DNA from: Kappaphycus alvarezii
Taxonomy: Eukaryota > Rhodophyta > Florideophyceae > Gigartinales > Solieriaceae
Length of the DNA: 64,000 nucleotides
Assembly: GCA_002205965.3 (NCBI GenBank)
Contig: NADL03000613.1
Location: forward strand, 186,001-250,000
Direction of reading: 5' to 3'
Below, in pieces: positions 22,901 to 33,600 of this stretch. Numbering within the stretch: position 1 is the stretch's first letter; each line of letters opens with the position of its first letter. Below the pieces are notes generated by a model. The model was not told where the DNA came from. It searched no databases and worked only from the letters and a program-made list of their open reading frames with translations. The translations under genes and the position numbers were made by a program.

Positions 22901-25900
22901 GGAAAAAGGATTACTGACCGTGATGAATATCTTTCACATTGTTTTACAAGCTTGTTTGCTGAAAATTGAAAACATTAAATTCAAAAGCAGATGAAAAATT
23001 GAAGCGAAAGCTTTATATACGACGATAATGTTAATATGAGAAACAATTGGTAAATTATTTGGAACTTGAATTGTTTGGATAATGCGGAACTTAGTATTAA
23101 TGGCTGTTCTCTAGAAATGAGGGGAAGATGGTAGACTGGATAGAGTAGAGAATTGAAGAGAAAAATCGAACCAGAAGAGGCATAAGGGTCTGGTGGAGGT
23201 GGAAAGAAACGTGGAAGGGAATGTAGAAACCACGGAGATCTATCCTTAACGAGAAAGTACCCCTTTTATTTGCCCAAACTCACTTCGTGCGTAATCAATG
23301 TCATGTATGGGCTCATAAAGAAGTGAAGGTACCAAAATAGTTTCAGTCGAGCAAGGACTTGGGAAAGATTTCAACTTGGCATACCAAAGCATTTTGGGTT
23401 CACTGAATATGGAAGATAGAAACATAGCGTACGAGAAATTGCTGGAACCGCTGCATTTAATTATTCAGAATTTTTGGAAAACTAAGTGTGATTGGTGATA
23501 TTGCCTCTAATAGTTTACATGTTTTATGGCAAGTAAAACGTGAGCAGCCGGTAAATGTCGGCACAATTGTCAAATTTTGACTAATATTTCACAGCTGTTC
23601 AACGTCTACGTTATGCTACTACAGAAATCCAAATAACCCCAGCCAATAATATACCCTCTAAGTCAATGTTGTAAAAGGTCGGAAGTGTACTACAAAGTCA
23701 TTTTTTCCGCAGAGCTTGCTTTCGAGAATATTCTTGATTCCACACTAGATCTTCTAGGCTCTAACAACGACGTTGGTAGAGTATAGTAGACCGCAGCTGC
23801 ATCTAAAAGATATATATCAAGCTATTTGTGAATTCCATATATCCAACCGGTGAATTCATTACAGGTAGATCGCTTTCAGAGTCTATGAGCTGCATAAACT
23901 CTACTTTTCAGAAGAATATCAACCATAAAAGAAAAAAATAAATGGAAATTCTACTTTTTAGGTCCTTCCGGTAAGAGACAGTTTCCAAGATACTAGGGAT
24001 TCTGCACTGGTGTAAGTATATTTGAGAAACCTCCCAAAAAGCCAAGAAAAAGCAATGCTAGTCCAACAAAGGTGTACTACTCATTAGAATTGAGTCATTT
24101 TTAGAGCATTCACTGTTTATTAAATGCGCATTTCTTGGGATTGATGGATCCCAAAACGAAATCAATGACCTAGAAAACGTTTTACTACTCGCTATTTTAT
24201 AACGGAGGACATATTTACTTCTGCTGTATTTGTCAATAACGGGACAGCAGAGAAACTTTTCACAATAAGGTATTGACTTCACGTGCTTAAAGTGCCTTTA
24301 GAATCTTTTTAAATCATGATGGAGGCCCTTACGAAGAAAAGAATGGCTGATGATTGAAGCAAGGGAAGCGGCGAAGAAGGGGTGAGGACACTACTAGACG
24401 CTCAGGCTACTTAAAAGCAAACTTGACATAATATATTTCTGTCAACTTGACAGAGGCCTAGTCATATATTGAATATATATTTGTAGTCAACTGATGGCGT
24501 GGATATTTTTGTAACTTTCTCATACAGCATAGTAATTTCAGTTAAAGATTAACGTGGATCAGGTGAACAAAAACAGCCGGCAAAGGCTAAAAAGATACCC
24601 ATTACAGCAAAAATGATAAAATATTATCCCACCAATGAAATCTGTCCGAGCAGAGAAAACAAAAGTTTGAAAAACGCCCAGTATAAGCAATTTTCTTACA
24701 GAAGTAACCGCAACAACAGCGAATGCTCGAAATGAACCATCTTGGATGATATAAGGGGGAAGAAAGCAGCTAAGACCCCTATTTAGCTGTGATGAGTACA
24801 GTAAAGACTTATGTCGGTCGGAAATAGTTCTGTATTGTGGAACCTTCTTGAGTAAGATGGCCTCTCCTAAAAGTTTTGCACAGATTGACCTAACTTGTAG
24901 TGGGAGTGAGGAATGACAATAGAACAAAAGCTTCAAACTCCAGAAACATCACAATAAGGGCCTCAAAGCAAAGCCATACGATCTGTTTAAACCGTTACAA
25001 CTTGATAATTTCTAGAAAGAGCCCAGCATGACTCTGGGGCTCGGTAGTGTGAAAAATATTTAAAAAGTACAGCAGAATAGGTTTAAAAGTGAGGAAAATA
25101 GTTAAGTCTTTCTTTGAATTCCCTCAGAAAAAATACTATAGATCACTTCCATCTATTTATTATGTTATCTATTTCCCATATTTCAGGGAAGAAAAGAGAC
25201 ACAATTTCACTCATGTGTGTCTAAACGATCGGACTCCGGTGGAGTTCATCGACGGACTCTGCCTCACCCCCTACCTTCTCGTCCATGACAATACATAAGC
25301 TGTCATCAATGTGAACACTCGGAATACATTCGTGATCTGACCGCTTGCATTTACTCCAGAAGGGTTCATTCTATTCCAACAACTATCAGTCCCTAAGTGT
25401 TCGTCTCACAGCTTTGAAGTGGTTGGCGCCATAATCGATAAGAATAAGCTCATGAAAGCCTTCTTTAGGACTAAGAACGAGGCCAGCAGCCAACCATTCG
25501 CACTAAAACAAAGCATTTAAATCTAGGTGACAGATTTCACATGCATAGGATAGGTACATCTGCCTGTCTTTTGACGCATGACTTCAAGCTTACCGACCTC
25601 TACCGCGCCACTCCTCGCGCCTATGTCCTCGCCATTATGTGAAAATTTTCATACCAGGCGTTGCACTAAATCGTTCTCACCATTGCCCCCTGGATTCAAG
25701 TCTCTCTTCCATTCTAGCTGGGAAGCCACGGTTTCTCACTCTTCATTTCACGGCCGTGCGGCGAAACTCGTTGCGCATGTACCGGCCCGCGAACATTCGC
25801 CATCATCTAAATCATTTTCTGCTTTGGAATAATCCGGATTCTCTCCTGCAGGGATCAGTCATTCTTGTTTATCCAGACAGTTACGTTTGGTACTTGCAAT

Positions 25901-28630
25901 ATTCCTGATCAAAGCACCCTGCCACTCTCGACATCTCGGCCTTGGCAGATCGAACGCTGGGCGTCTTGCTTCTCCGACTGTCAAAATAAGAACTCTACAA
26001 AAAATAGTGAAGCAAATAAAGCCAGGATTAGCGAGAAATAGCAAGAAGATAGCTGGGTTGCAAACAATAAATGTGGATGCATAACATTCTTCCCAAAATA
26101 TAACGGCACGTCTGCCCTTTCGAGCACATACTAGCTGCCACCTTTCTCTCTGCCCACTTCTCCGCGGCCACCATAGTCTAATAATCCCGCTACGTCATCT
26201 TGATCCGCAAGAAACCTGAAACGATCGTTTTTCTTGTACTGTTTAGCGCTCTAGTGCAAAAGGTGCACTCATCATATGGACAGCGTCGGCAACCATGCGC
26301 CGATCTTTGCACATTCGGCTTCAGTCGTATACAACGTGACTGTTTCTACTCAACGCCCTGTCATAATACATAAATCTGCGCGGCAGTATTTTATTTTTAT
26401 TTTTAGTTCGAGGTGCCGCGAATCATTGTAAGTATAGAATTCAGGCCGGCAGACATACTGTTCCACGGTGTACCCCCCCTATCGTTGACTCACCCCGACC
26501 CACCCCGCTCAATTTCACGGTAGTCAAGCTGTTCAAGACCACCTAAATTACGAAGACCACCAAGCACGGATGAAACTCAGGAGAGCGTGGTACTCGAGTA
26601 ATTTAGAAAAAATATTTTAAACTTATGCGGACCTAAAATTTGAAGAAAAGGAAATATGTATACAAGTTCAATTATGTAGCAACAGGTGAATATGTGTAAA
26701 AACTGGATTCAAGAGCTCATCGAGAGCTATTCAGCCTACGAAATGTAGAAACATGAAATATGTAATAGAAAAAAGCCCAATAAGGTGCGTTTCAGGAAAA
26801 GATTTCCAAATTTTGAAATTCTAGAGCTGCTTAGACACATTATCTAAGTCAAAGATTGACAATGAGTAGTTCTATTCGCAAAAAGTTTCGGTGATGAGAC
26901 CATTATAAATGCCATTCAGAAAAAAATCTTATGACTTTCATAGTTGCACCCATAAATTTCTTTCCTCTAGATTTACGAGTAAAACGTATCTTCCATTTCA
27001 ATTCACTTCAGCCATTATAGTAAATAATCAGTAAATATTCAGTCAATTTGGGTATGTTTACAGTTAATGCCCTTAGAAGATATGGTTGACACACAAAGTA
27101 CGCTAAAGTGCAATTAATATCTCAATACAAAATATGATATTTAAGGAAAATAAATCAGTGAGTCGATACTTCATTCTCTCACGGATGAAAGAGGGTACAT
27201 AATTTCTCAAGACAATTTTAAATCAAGCACAGAAGGTTTTTTGTACCAAAAAAGGTAATGCGCGCTTCATTAATATAAAATTGGAATAATATCATATAAC
27301 ATACCTTATACATCCTTTTAATCGTTTAATACAGTTCTTGAAATTTTTTCGAAAAGGCCACTACCAAGTTTTTCATGGTTCTTTTATTATTGCAAGATAA
27401 TATAATTTGGGAGAGTGCAAACTTGTTATATAAGTTTAGTATACACTTGAACTTCTTTTACATCTAACAGTATCTTCAAATCTTGATATTATCCATGATT
27501 CTTGAGCAACATTTTTTGATGTTAACATTAGAAAATTATTGATTTGATCAATTAGTTCCCTGGAAAATACTAACTTTATATCGAAGTTATATTTTGGCGG
27601 CTCAAATTTAACAAATATGACATGCAAAGTATATTCAGTTTTTCTATTGACAGTTTTGACAGTTTTTATTTCGGCTTCATCAGTAATGTAGCTGATTGGG
27701 AACCTCCTCCTAGAGTATTACGGTTAAATCAGATCCATTAGTTCTTTTAATGCTCTTGTCTCTGTTCCTGGGAAATGCATTTATAGCATCTTAGAATAAA
27801 TTCATGACACTCAATTTTGGAATGTTTCCTAAAGAATAAGAAGTTATTTAGGGTTGGGTTAGATCTCATTATTTCCGTGTTGCAGTTAGTCTCTAAATTA
27901 GACATCTATAAAATTTGAGGCTAACTTGCAATACTTTCTCTAATGTTTCCAAATAATTTAAATACGAGACGTAAAACATGTAGTTTTCGAGCTGTCTCAT
28001 CCTCTAAATGGTTTCAAGGAACAGCAAAAAATATATGCTCGATAACCTGTACATTCAAGTCTTTTATGTCAATGAAAGTTTGGCCTTCGGAATAGAATAT
28101 TTTTCCCTAGGAGTGTTTTGTATCATACATCTTCCAGAAAAATAGTTATCATTTCAATAAACTTTAATTTAAGTGTTCTGGATGATGGAGATGTTGTATC
28201 GGTTTGTTTTAAATTGAGAAAATGAATTTGAATACTTTTCAAATACTTTAAAATGAACTAAAATAGTCGCTTATAAACTACTAACAGGCATTAATACAAC
28301 CCTCGAACTATGGAATCTATTTGTATATATTGTACTACTACAGTTATTAAATATTTCGCATTAGGTCTCCACCGCAGTTACTGCGTTCTTACGCAAATGT
28401 CCTTTATTGCGGAAATACTCGATTTTTTAGGTAACCGCTTGATCTTTCAGCACAAACAGCATAGTCAACGCGTGCAGTAAGTCATTTCGAGACTGAAATT
28501 AGAAATCGTATCGTGTACAGTATTTACAGAAACATATACACATTAAAAAATTTAATGATATTTATAGCAAAAAAAAATATTCGTTTCATGTCCAGTAATA
28601 AAATCTTTTCATTTAGTAGGGTAGTGAGGG
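19959..28630. other. long AT-rich stretch with no recognised gene
   Basis: Nothing assignable. Open frames reach 115-128 codons (21,501-21,848 +; 22,033-22,419 -; 24,559-24,936 -) but show no motif and have compositions expected by chance or from old debris. A GC-richer patch at about 25,560-26,520 holds several overlapping frames rich in Ser, Pro, His and Arg. From 26,600 to 28,600 the sequence is very AT-rich and essentially frame-free. Confidence 0.45.
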
Positions 28631-28645
28631 GAACAAGGGGAACCT

Positions 28646-29317
28646 GTGGGTATGCTGCTTTTCTCGTTGACGATACAACCGCTCATCCGGCCGGTCGCCG
28701 ATGAGGATGTTATCATTTTGAATCAGTGGTACGCCGACGACGGTACAATAATAGGGTCCCTCGATGATCTACGGCGAGCACTACAGTCCCTCGCGCTCTA
28801 CGGCCCGTTTTATACTCTCTTTATTAACCCCCATAAGACCCGCATCTCCTGGGCGCACACCTCGCCAGTTAACTACGCTGCTTTCCTGGCCGAGTTTCCG
28901 TTTACAGAATGCGCCGGCGACGGTTTCGAGCTCCTCGAGGGCCCGTCAGGTAACTCTGCCTTCACGAACACATTCCTACACAGCAAGGTAGAGGGGTGCC
29001 GTCGCACCCTGGCGTTGCTGGAAGGGGTTTGAGGCCCCAGGGCCCGCTTCCACATGACCTATGTGCCTTCGCATACCGGGTGCTTCACGCGTTTCGGCTT
29101 GTTGACCCTCAGCACGCCGCGAAGCCTGCAGCGGAGTTTGACTCCCTGCAGCGACGACGCTTGGGAACAAGCATGTCTCCCCGTCCGTCTTGGGGGGCAC
29201 GGGTTCTCTAGGATTGGCCCCGCACTCCACGCGGCTGTCTCCGCCAGCATTCTGGACGCTGCCCCGCCCGCTTACGCACAGATTACTACGCTACCCCCCG
29301 CTCAGTCGCCGTACTAG
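28646..29317 (+). pseudogene. reverse transcriptase palm/thumb of element E
   Basis: The frame begins with GMLLFSLTIQPLI, the equivalent of the QG-P-x-x-x-LLF motif, then reaches LNQWYADDGTIIGS (28,718-28,759), which includes the catalytic Y-A-D-D box. A TGA at 29,030 interrupts the phase, which then continues as FHMTYVPSHTG and CLPVRLGGHGFSRIGPALHA (the A-x-LP-x-x-x-GG-G segment of this RT family) to a stop at 29,317. Catalytic aspartates are present but the N-terminal fingers are absent, so the protein would be inactive. Confidence 0.82.
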
Positions 29318-29450
29318 GGAAACAGGCACGTGGTGATCGATACTTCCTGGTCAACCAGGCACGCCGGCCCCAGCGCAATTTCGTCCGCCAGATCCAAGGG
29401 GATCCGTTTGCCCCCGACATAGGCGTTTTTGACCCCCCTCCCTTGCCGCC

Positions 29451-30180
29451 ATGCCCGTCAACCTGCAATCTCATCTAAATCGGGCGCAGCAAGAGGCCAG
29501 GGCAAAGGAGTTTTGGGAGGAAGACCTATGGAAGAGGGTACCTCGTCCTAGCTGCCACTCCGAGATGTCCACACGTTGCCGGATTCGAGGTTTGGCCTTC
29601 CGTCACACCGGTGCTGCGGCGTTCCTATATGCCCATCCCACCACTGCGACGAAGGTGTCATCAGAGCACTGGAGTATCATACTGCGCAGGCACCTCGATC
29701 TCCCAGTGTACACAGACTAGGTGCCATTGAAATGCCACCACTGCCAGCAGGACATGGATGTCCACGGTGACCATGCCGCCGACCGCTGTGTCTCAGAATT
29801 TGGACGCATTCACCGCCACAACTCCGTTCGCAATGTGTTCGCGTGGCACGTCCTCCGCGCCGTCGGCCTTGACTACGAGTTTGAAGTTGAGAATCTCCTT
29901 CTCGGTACGGACTTCAGGCCCGCTGACATTCTCCTCGTGCAACCCCCCGTGACACTGAAGATGGCTTACCACACCGACCCATCGCATGCGACGTCGCCGT
30001 TACGTCACCGTTCAAGCAGACCTCAATCTCCAAAGCGACGCAAGTCGCCGGTGGGGCTGCCGCCCTCACTCACCAACGCAAATTCCAGTGTGAAGCGTTG
30101 TGTTTAGGAAGGTCCGGGTGCCTTGTAGAGTACGATGTGCCCTGTTTATGGTCACGTCGGGATGTATCCCTAGGGGGTTG
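29451..30180 (+). pseudogene. zinc-finger and nuclease-like C terminus of element E
   Basis: After a connecting region ending HLDLPVYTD and a TAG at 29,718, the same phase continues with CHHCQQDMDVHGDHAADRC, a C-x2-C-x8-H-x4-C cluster, then GRIHRHNSVRN and TDFRPADILL. A frameshift near 29,960 moves the reading to the phase with IACDVAVTSPF and AGGAAALTHQRKFQCEALC. Asp of RPAD plus Asp of CDVAV fit the acidic residues of a PD-(D/E)xK nuclease, as in the endonuclease of R2-like elements. The assignment is by motif order only. Confidence 0.65.
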
Positions 30181-30195
30181 GATATCAACCCTAGG
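30169..30195. repeat. imperfect palindrome at the E/F junction
   Basis: Left arm CCTAGGGGGTTG (30,169-30,180), five-base spacer GATAT, right arm CAACCCTAGG (30,186-30,195). The arms pair except for two extra G in the left arm. It sits where the plus-strand element E homology ends and the minus-strand element F open frame stops. Confidence 0.75.
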
Positions 30196-30300
30196 TAAGG
30201 GGCCTTGTCAGGAAGAGGTATCGCCGTCGGTTGTATTGTAATGGTACTCTTGGGTGGGCTGGGTCTTGGGAGATTACTATGCTTTTATTGGGTGCCCAGT
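30191..30300 (-). pseudogene. element F reverse transcriptase, downstream half
   Basis: On the minus strand, reading begins in the CCAGT duplication and continues APNKSIVISQDPAHP to a TAG at 30,191-30,193. The N-x-K-S pattern is what follows the R-M-x-W motif in non-LTR RT thumbs. Placed after the right half (which ends ARRMNW at 35,212), the phase is exactly continuous, so both halves are one interrupted gene. The remaining thumb expected after about 35 codons is missing; the element is truncated here. Confidence 0.75.
30296..30300. repeat. target-site duplication of element B, left copy
   Basis: CCAGT precedes the left LTR and recurs at 35,212-35,216 after the right LTR. Confidence 0.92.
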
Positions 30301-30669
30301 TGTCAGCAACAAATCGGGGAATAGTCTCAGAGGGAAGGAGTGCCGAGACTCGTGAGGATCGGAATAGAAACTGTGGCCTCCTTACCGCTGCCGGGCGGGA
30401 GGCTTTACTCAACTCGAATGACTATATATACGCTTTAAACATCACTCAGTACTCGCCATTCCTGGCCTTCTATGAGACTTTCATCCCAAGGGAGACATCT
30501 TGTCCACACACGTCTTCTTCACCACTCTGAACCACAGATTACCTAGCAGTGCTCGATGTCAGCAATGCTAACGAGACTCCTTTGATCCCGTCTGTTCAGC
30601 GGGGCTCACTGTATGATAAGTATCACACATTGGACAACGATGACACGTTGATCCTAGTGTCTCCCAACA
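30301..30669 (-). repeat. 3' LTR of element B
   Basis: On the minus strand it starts TGTTGGGAGACAC and ends TTGCTGACA. The length equals the other LTR exactly (369 bp). The outermost five bases on either side are perfect inverted repeats (TGTTG/..TGACA is not exact, but TG...CA is kept). Confidence 0.97.
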
Positions 30670-30684
30670 TGCCCCCTTCGTTGT
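30670..30684 (-). other. polypurine tract of element B
   Basis: Read on the minus strand, AACGAAGGGGGCA lies between the pol stop codon (TGA) and the 3' LTR. The pol frame ends within it, so there is almost no 3' untranslated region before the LTR. Confidence 0.8.
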
Positions 30685-32460
30685 TCAATGTTGAATCACT
30701 TTCCCAATGGCTTCCGTCTTCAATCCAATGCTGTCGCAGTTACGACTGAGCTTAATCCTTTCCACAGGCTTGGTCATCATATCAGCTGCCATGTGCGAAG
30801 TAGGAACGTACTCGATACTTACAAAACCCTTCTTAATGTAGTCCTTTGTCAGGTGGTACGCGATACCAATATGTTTCGTGCGATTGGAAATGATACAATC
30901 TTTTGCCAGACCAATAGCACCTTCATTGTCAGCGAACAGCGGGAAACTGGCATTTGAAGCTGTTAATAACAGCTCACCGCATAAACCTCGAATCCATAGT
31001 GCTTCCTTCACGGCGGCAGCCTGAGCAATGTACTCAGCCTCAAGAGATGATGCCGCAACCACTCTCTGCAACTTAGACCTCCACGCGAATGCAGTACCTC
31101 CAATAAGAAAACAATAGCCACCCGTTGACTTCCTACTTAGCAAATCTCCGCCCCAGTCCGCATCCGTAAAGCCACATACATAAGATCCTCCCTCGTATCT
31201 GAGGCTTAACCCCTTTGTCCCGCGCAAATACCTCAGAATATTCTTGGCTGCATTCCAGTGCACTGCGCCATAATTGTGCATATACCGAGCCAAAAGCGAG
31301 ACTGAATAACATATGTCGGGCCGAGTTGTCATAGACAAGTACATCAATGACCCAATCAGTTCACGATACGGTACATCTGGACACTCTGTTTCTTCATTAC
31401 AGCAGCATCTTGCCAGCAGTGAGGGGACTTTGGGCCTCATGGGAGTCAACAGTACTTTAGAACTTTCCATATTGAACGTTTGAAGTAGCGCTGATATGTA
31501 CCGTTCCTGACTCAGCCTCACAAGTCTTTTGTGTCCCCTTTCATAATGTATCTTGACACCAAGAAATAGGTTGGCCGAACCGAGATTTCGTATCTCAAAC
31601 TCCTTCTCAAGATGCCCCCTGATTGCATGCACCTGCTCTGGCAGTTTGGCTGCAATTAGAACATCATCGACATAAATCAATAGTAACAGGCGATAGCCCC
31701 CATCATCACGAAAATAAAGGCTGGGGTCATATGAGGACTGAATAAAACCCAGACGGTTAACCAAATACGAGTTCAGCTTGTTGTACCACGCACGTGCCCC
31801 CTGCTTCAGGCCATATAGGGCTTTCAGTAACCGCCATGCCTTACCATACCAGAGATGGTAACCGAACTCATCTCTAAGCTCGTCCGGCAGCTCCGGAGGA
31901 ACCATATAAATCTCAACGTCAAGTGGTGACCGAATAAATGCCGTCTTAATGTCCACATGTTCTATGATGTAATCATTGGCGACTGCCATCCCCATTAGCA
32001 GTCGGAACGTCTCATACCTTACGACTGGAGAATAAACATCAAAGTAGTCCGTGCCACGGACTTGTGAGAATCCTCGCGCGACGAGGCGCGCTTTGTATCG
32101 AACAACGTCTCCCTCACTGTTCCGTTTCAGATCAAAAACCCACTTGCATGAGACCAAGTTACGACCAGGCGGTGGGGCCTCAAGCTTAAACGTGTTCAGC
32201 TGTACAATAGACTGCATCTCACTCCTAATTGCATCTACCCAATGGTCCCGCTCTGGGTGCTTCAGTGCTTCCTCCATTGAAAGGGGAACGGAGGCACTAG
32301 ATAAACTGGAAAACCCAGTACCTGTCATCAAAGCAAACCATGCAGCATCCTTGTACCTATGTGGAGGGCCCGGTTTTGCTCTCTCTGATCGGCGCGTGAC
32401 TGGAGGGGTGTATGTAAGCCTTCCCTCATCAATTTCAGGCATATCACGATCTCCTGCTGC
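30685..32460 (-). CDS. reverse transcriptase and RNase H of element B
   Basis: A continuous frame of about 590 codons. RT motifs in order: VSCKWVFDLKRNSEGDVVRY, KARLVARGFSQ, IEHVDIKTAFI (first Asp), LYGLKQGARAWYNKLNSYLV, LLLIYVDDVLIAAK (YVDD box), LGSANLFLGVKI. The connection has ELIGSLMYLSMTTRPDICYS. RNase H keeps all acidic residues: CGFTDADWGGD, ASSLEAEYIAQ, LFADNEGAIGLA and MAADMMTKPVE. Nothing essential is missing. The ORF track-style start at 32,442 is only an internal Met; the phase is open back to near 32,500. A frameshift near a run of four G joins it to the integrase frame. Confidence 0.95.
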   Translation of the reverse strand, partial: AAGDRDMPEIDEGRLTYTPPVTRRSERAKPGPPHRYKDAAWFALMTGTGFSSLSSASVPLSMEEALKHPERDHWVDAIRSEMQSIVQLNTFKLEAPPPGRNLVSCKWVFDLKRNSEGDVVRYKARLVARGFSQVRGTDYFDVYSPVVRYETFRLLMGMAVANDYIIEHVDIKTAFIRSPLDVEIYMVPPELPDELRDEFGYHLWYGKAWRLLKALYGLKQGARAWYNKLNSYLVNRLGFIQSSYDPSLYFRDDGGYRLLLLIYVDDVLIAAKLPEQVHAIRGHLEKEFEIRNLGSANLFLGVKIHYERGHKRLVRLSQERYISALLQTFNMESSKVLLTPMRPKVPSLLARCCCNEETECPDVPYRELIGSLMYLSMTTRPDICYSVSLLARYMHNYGAVHWNAAKNILRYLRGTKGLSLRYEGGSYVCGFTDADWGGDLLSRKSTGGYCFLIGGTAFAWRSKLQRVVAASSLEAEYIAQAAAVKEALWIRGLCGELLLTASNASFPLFADNEGAIGLAKDCIISNRTKHIGIAYHLTKDYIKKGFVSIEYVPTSHMAADMMTKPVERIKLSRNCDSIGLKTEAIGKVIQH

Positions 32461-33600
32461 TTCCGTTTCAGCACCATAGCACCCCTAACTATAGTGCTTA
32501 CGCGGGACTCCCCCGCAAGGATAGTTGCCTCCGAATCGTCTTCACTGCCAAAAGCTGCTTCTCTAGTACCACTCTCAACTATTCCAGATACTCCCTTTTC
32601 CGGTACAAGCTTCTCAATAAACGTCACGTCACGGCTTACTACAGCCTCTTCCTTGCTGGGGAGATAAATGCGATAAGCATTTCCTGACTCGTACCCAACA
32701 TGGATCCCCTCCAGGGCCTTCGGATCGAACTTGTTCCGCTTATACTTCGTGGGCTGCAAGACATACACCTTAGACCCGAACACACGGATGTTTGCAATGT
32801 TCGGTTTCCTGCCGTTAAGCACTTCATATGGCGTCTTTTTCCCAAATACAGGTGATGTACCTTTGTTCAGCACTCTATTGCGAACATAGTTGGCGGTGTT
32901 GACCGCTTCAGCCCAGAAGCGTCGGTATTCGTTGGCCTTATCGCCTTGTATAGAGGCAAGCTCCGCGACGATGGCCCTTCCACGCTCGACTAAGGTGCGG
33001 TTCAGTCTCTCGGCTTTGCCGTTTGACTCCGGAGAATATGCGGAAGTAGTTTCATGGCTAATACCCTTGTCATCAAGGAACTTCTGCAGAGCTGTGGAAA
33101 AATACTCGGTTCCTCGATCTGTCCTCACCCTCTGCACGCCATTGGTTGACTTCATGTCAATCTGATTGATAATCTTAATAAAACTCCGCGCAGTATCTGA
33201 TTTTTGTTTCAGAAACGCCACCCACGAGCCAGCACTGGCATCATCTAATACTGTCAATATGTATTCTGCATTACCCAAAGATGGCGGTTCCACCTTCCCT
33301 ACCAAATCGGCATGGACCAATTCCCCAATTTCGCTCACCTGTGACTGTACCGGTTTGTGTGGAGCAGCGGTTGCTTTCCCAGATTTGCATTCCGCGCATA
33401 TCTCATATGACACCCTCTGTGACTTGGCATCATGTAGTCCATCGACTACATCGTGTCTGATCATATCCTTGATCACGTCGCAATTCACATGTGTCAATCT
33501 CCTGTGTAACAGCTCGATGTTAACAGATCCCTTGGTAGGCGCTCCATCTGAGATGAGGAAAGCATTCCCACCAGTTACGAATTCACACCATCTAACTCTG
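32460..33600 (-). CDS. integrase of element B
   Basis: The phase opens with GAPTKGSVNIELLHRRLTHV and a downstream CAECKSGK, giving an H-x(3-4)-H...C-x2-C zinc-binding head. The core has LVHADLVGKVEPP (first Asp), VRTDRGTEYFST (second Asp) and SPESNGKAERLNRTLVERGR (catalytic Glu); all three acidic residues are retained. FWAEAVNTANYVRNR and GSKVYVLQP follow, as usual for copia integrases, then a variable acidic linker before RT. Single-base frameshifts separate it from protease upstream (near 33,610) and RT downstream (near 32,460). Confidence 0.94.

Larger units (their letters stand above)
28640..30180 (+). mobile_element. 3' part of a non-LTR retrotransposon (element E)
   Basis: A sharply GC-rich block follows a long AT-rich desert. 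It encodes, in order, the palm of a reverse transcriptase, a connecting domain, a zinc-binding cluster and a nuclease-like segment. The order RT, then Cys/His cluster, then R-P-[DA]-x-(n)-D-V-x-V suits non-LTR elements that carry a C-terminal restriction-enzyme-like endonuclease (R2-type layout). The N-terminal RT is missing: the homology begins abruptly at about 28,640, the 5' truncation typical of target-primed insertions. Several stops and one frameshift interrupt it. It meets element F tail-to-tail at a small palindrome. Confidence 0.8.

Noticed and set aside
22033-24936. Open frames of 125-128 codons on the minus strand as genes
   Set aside because: No motif, no supporting neighbour, and lengths are within what chance or decayed repeats could give in 64 kb on six frames.
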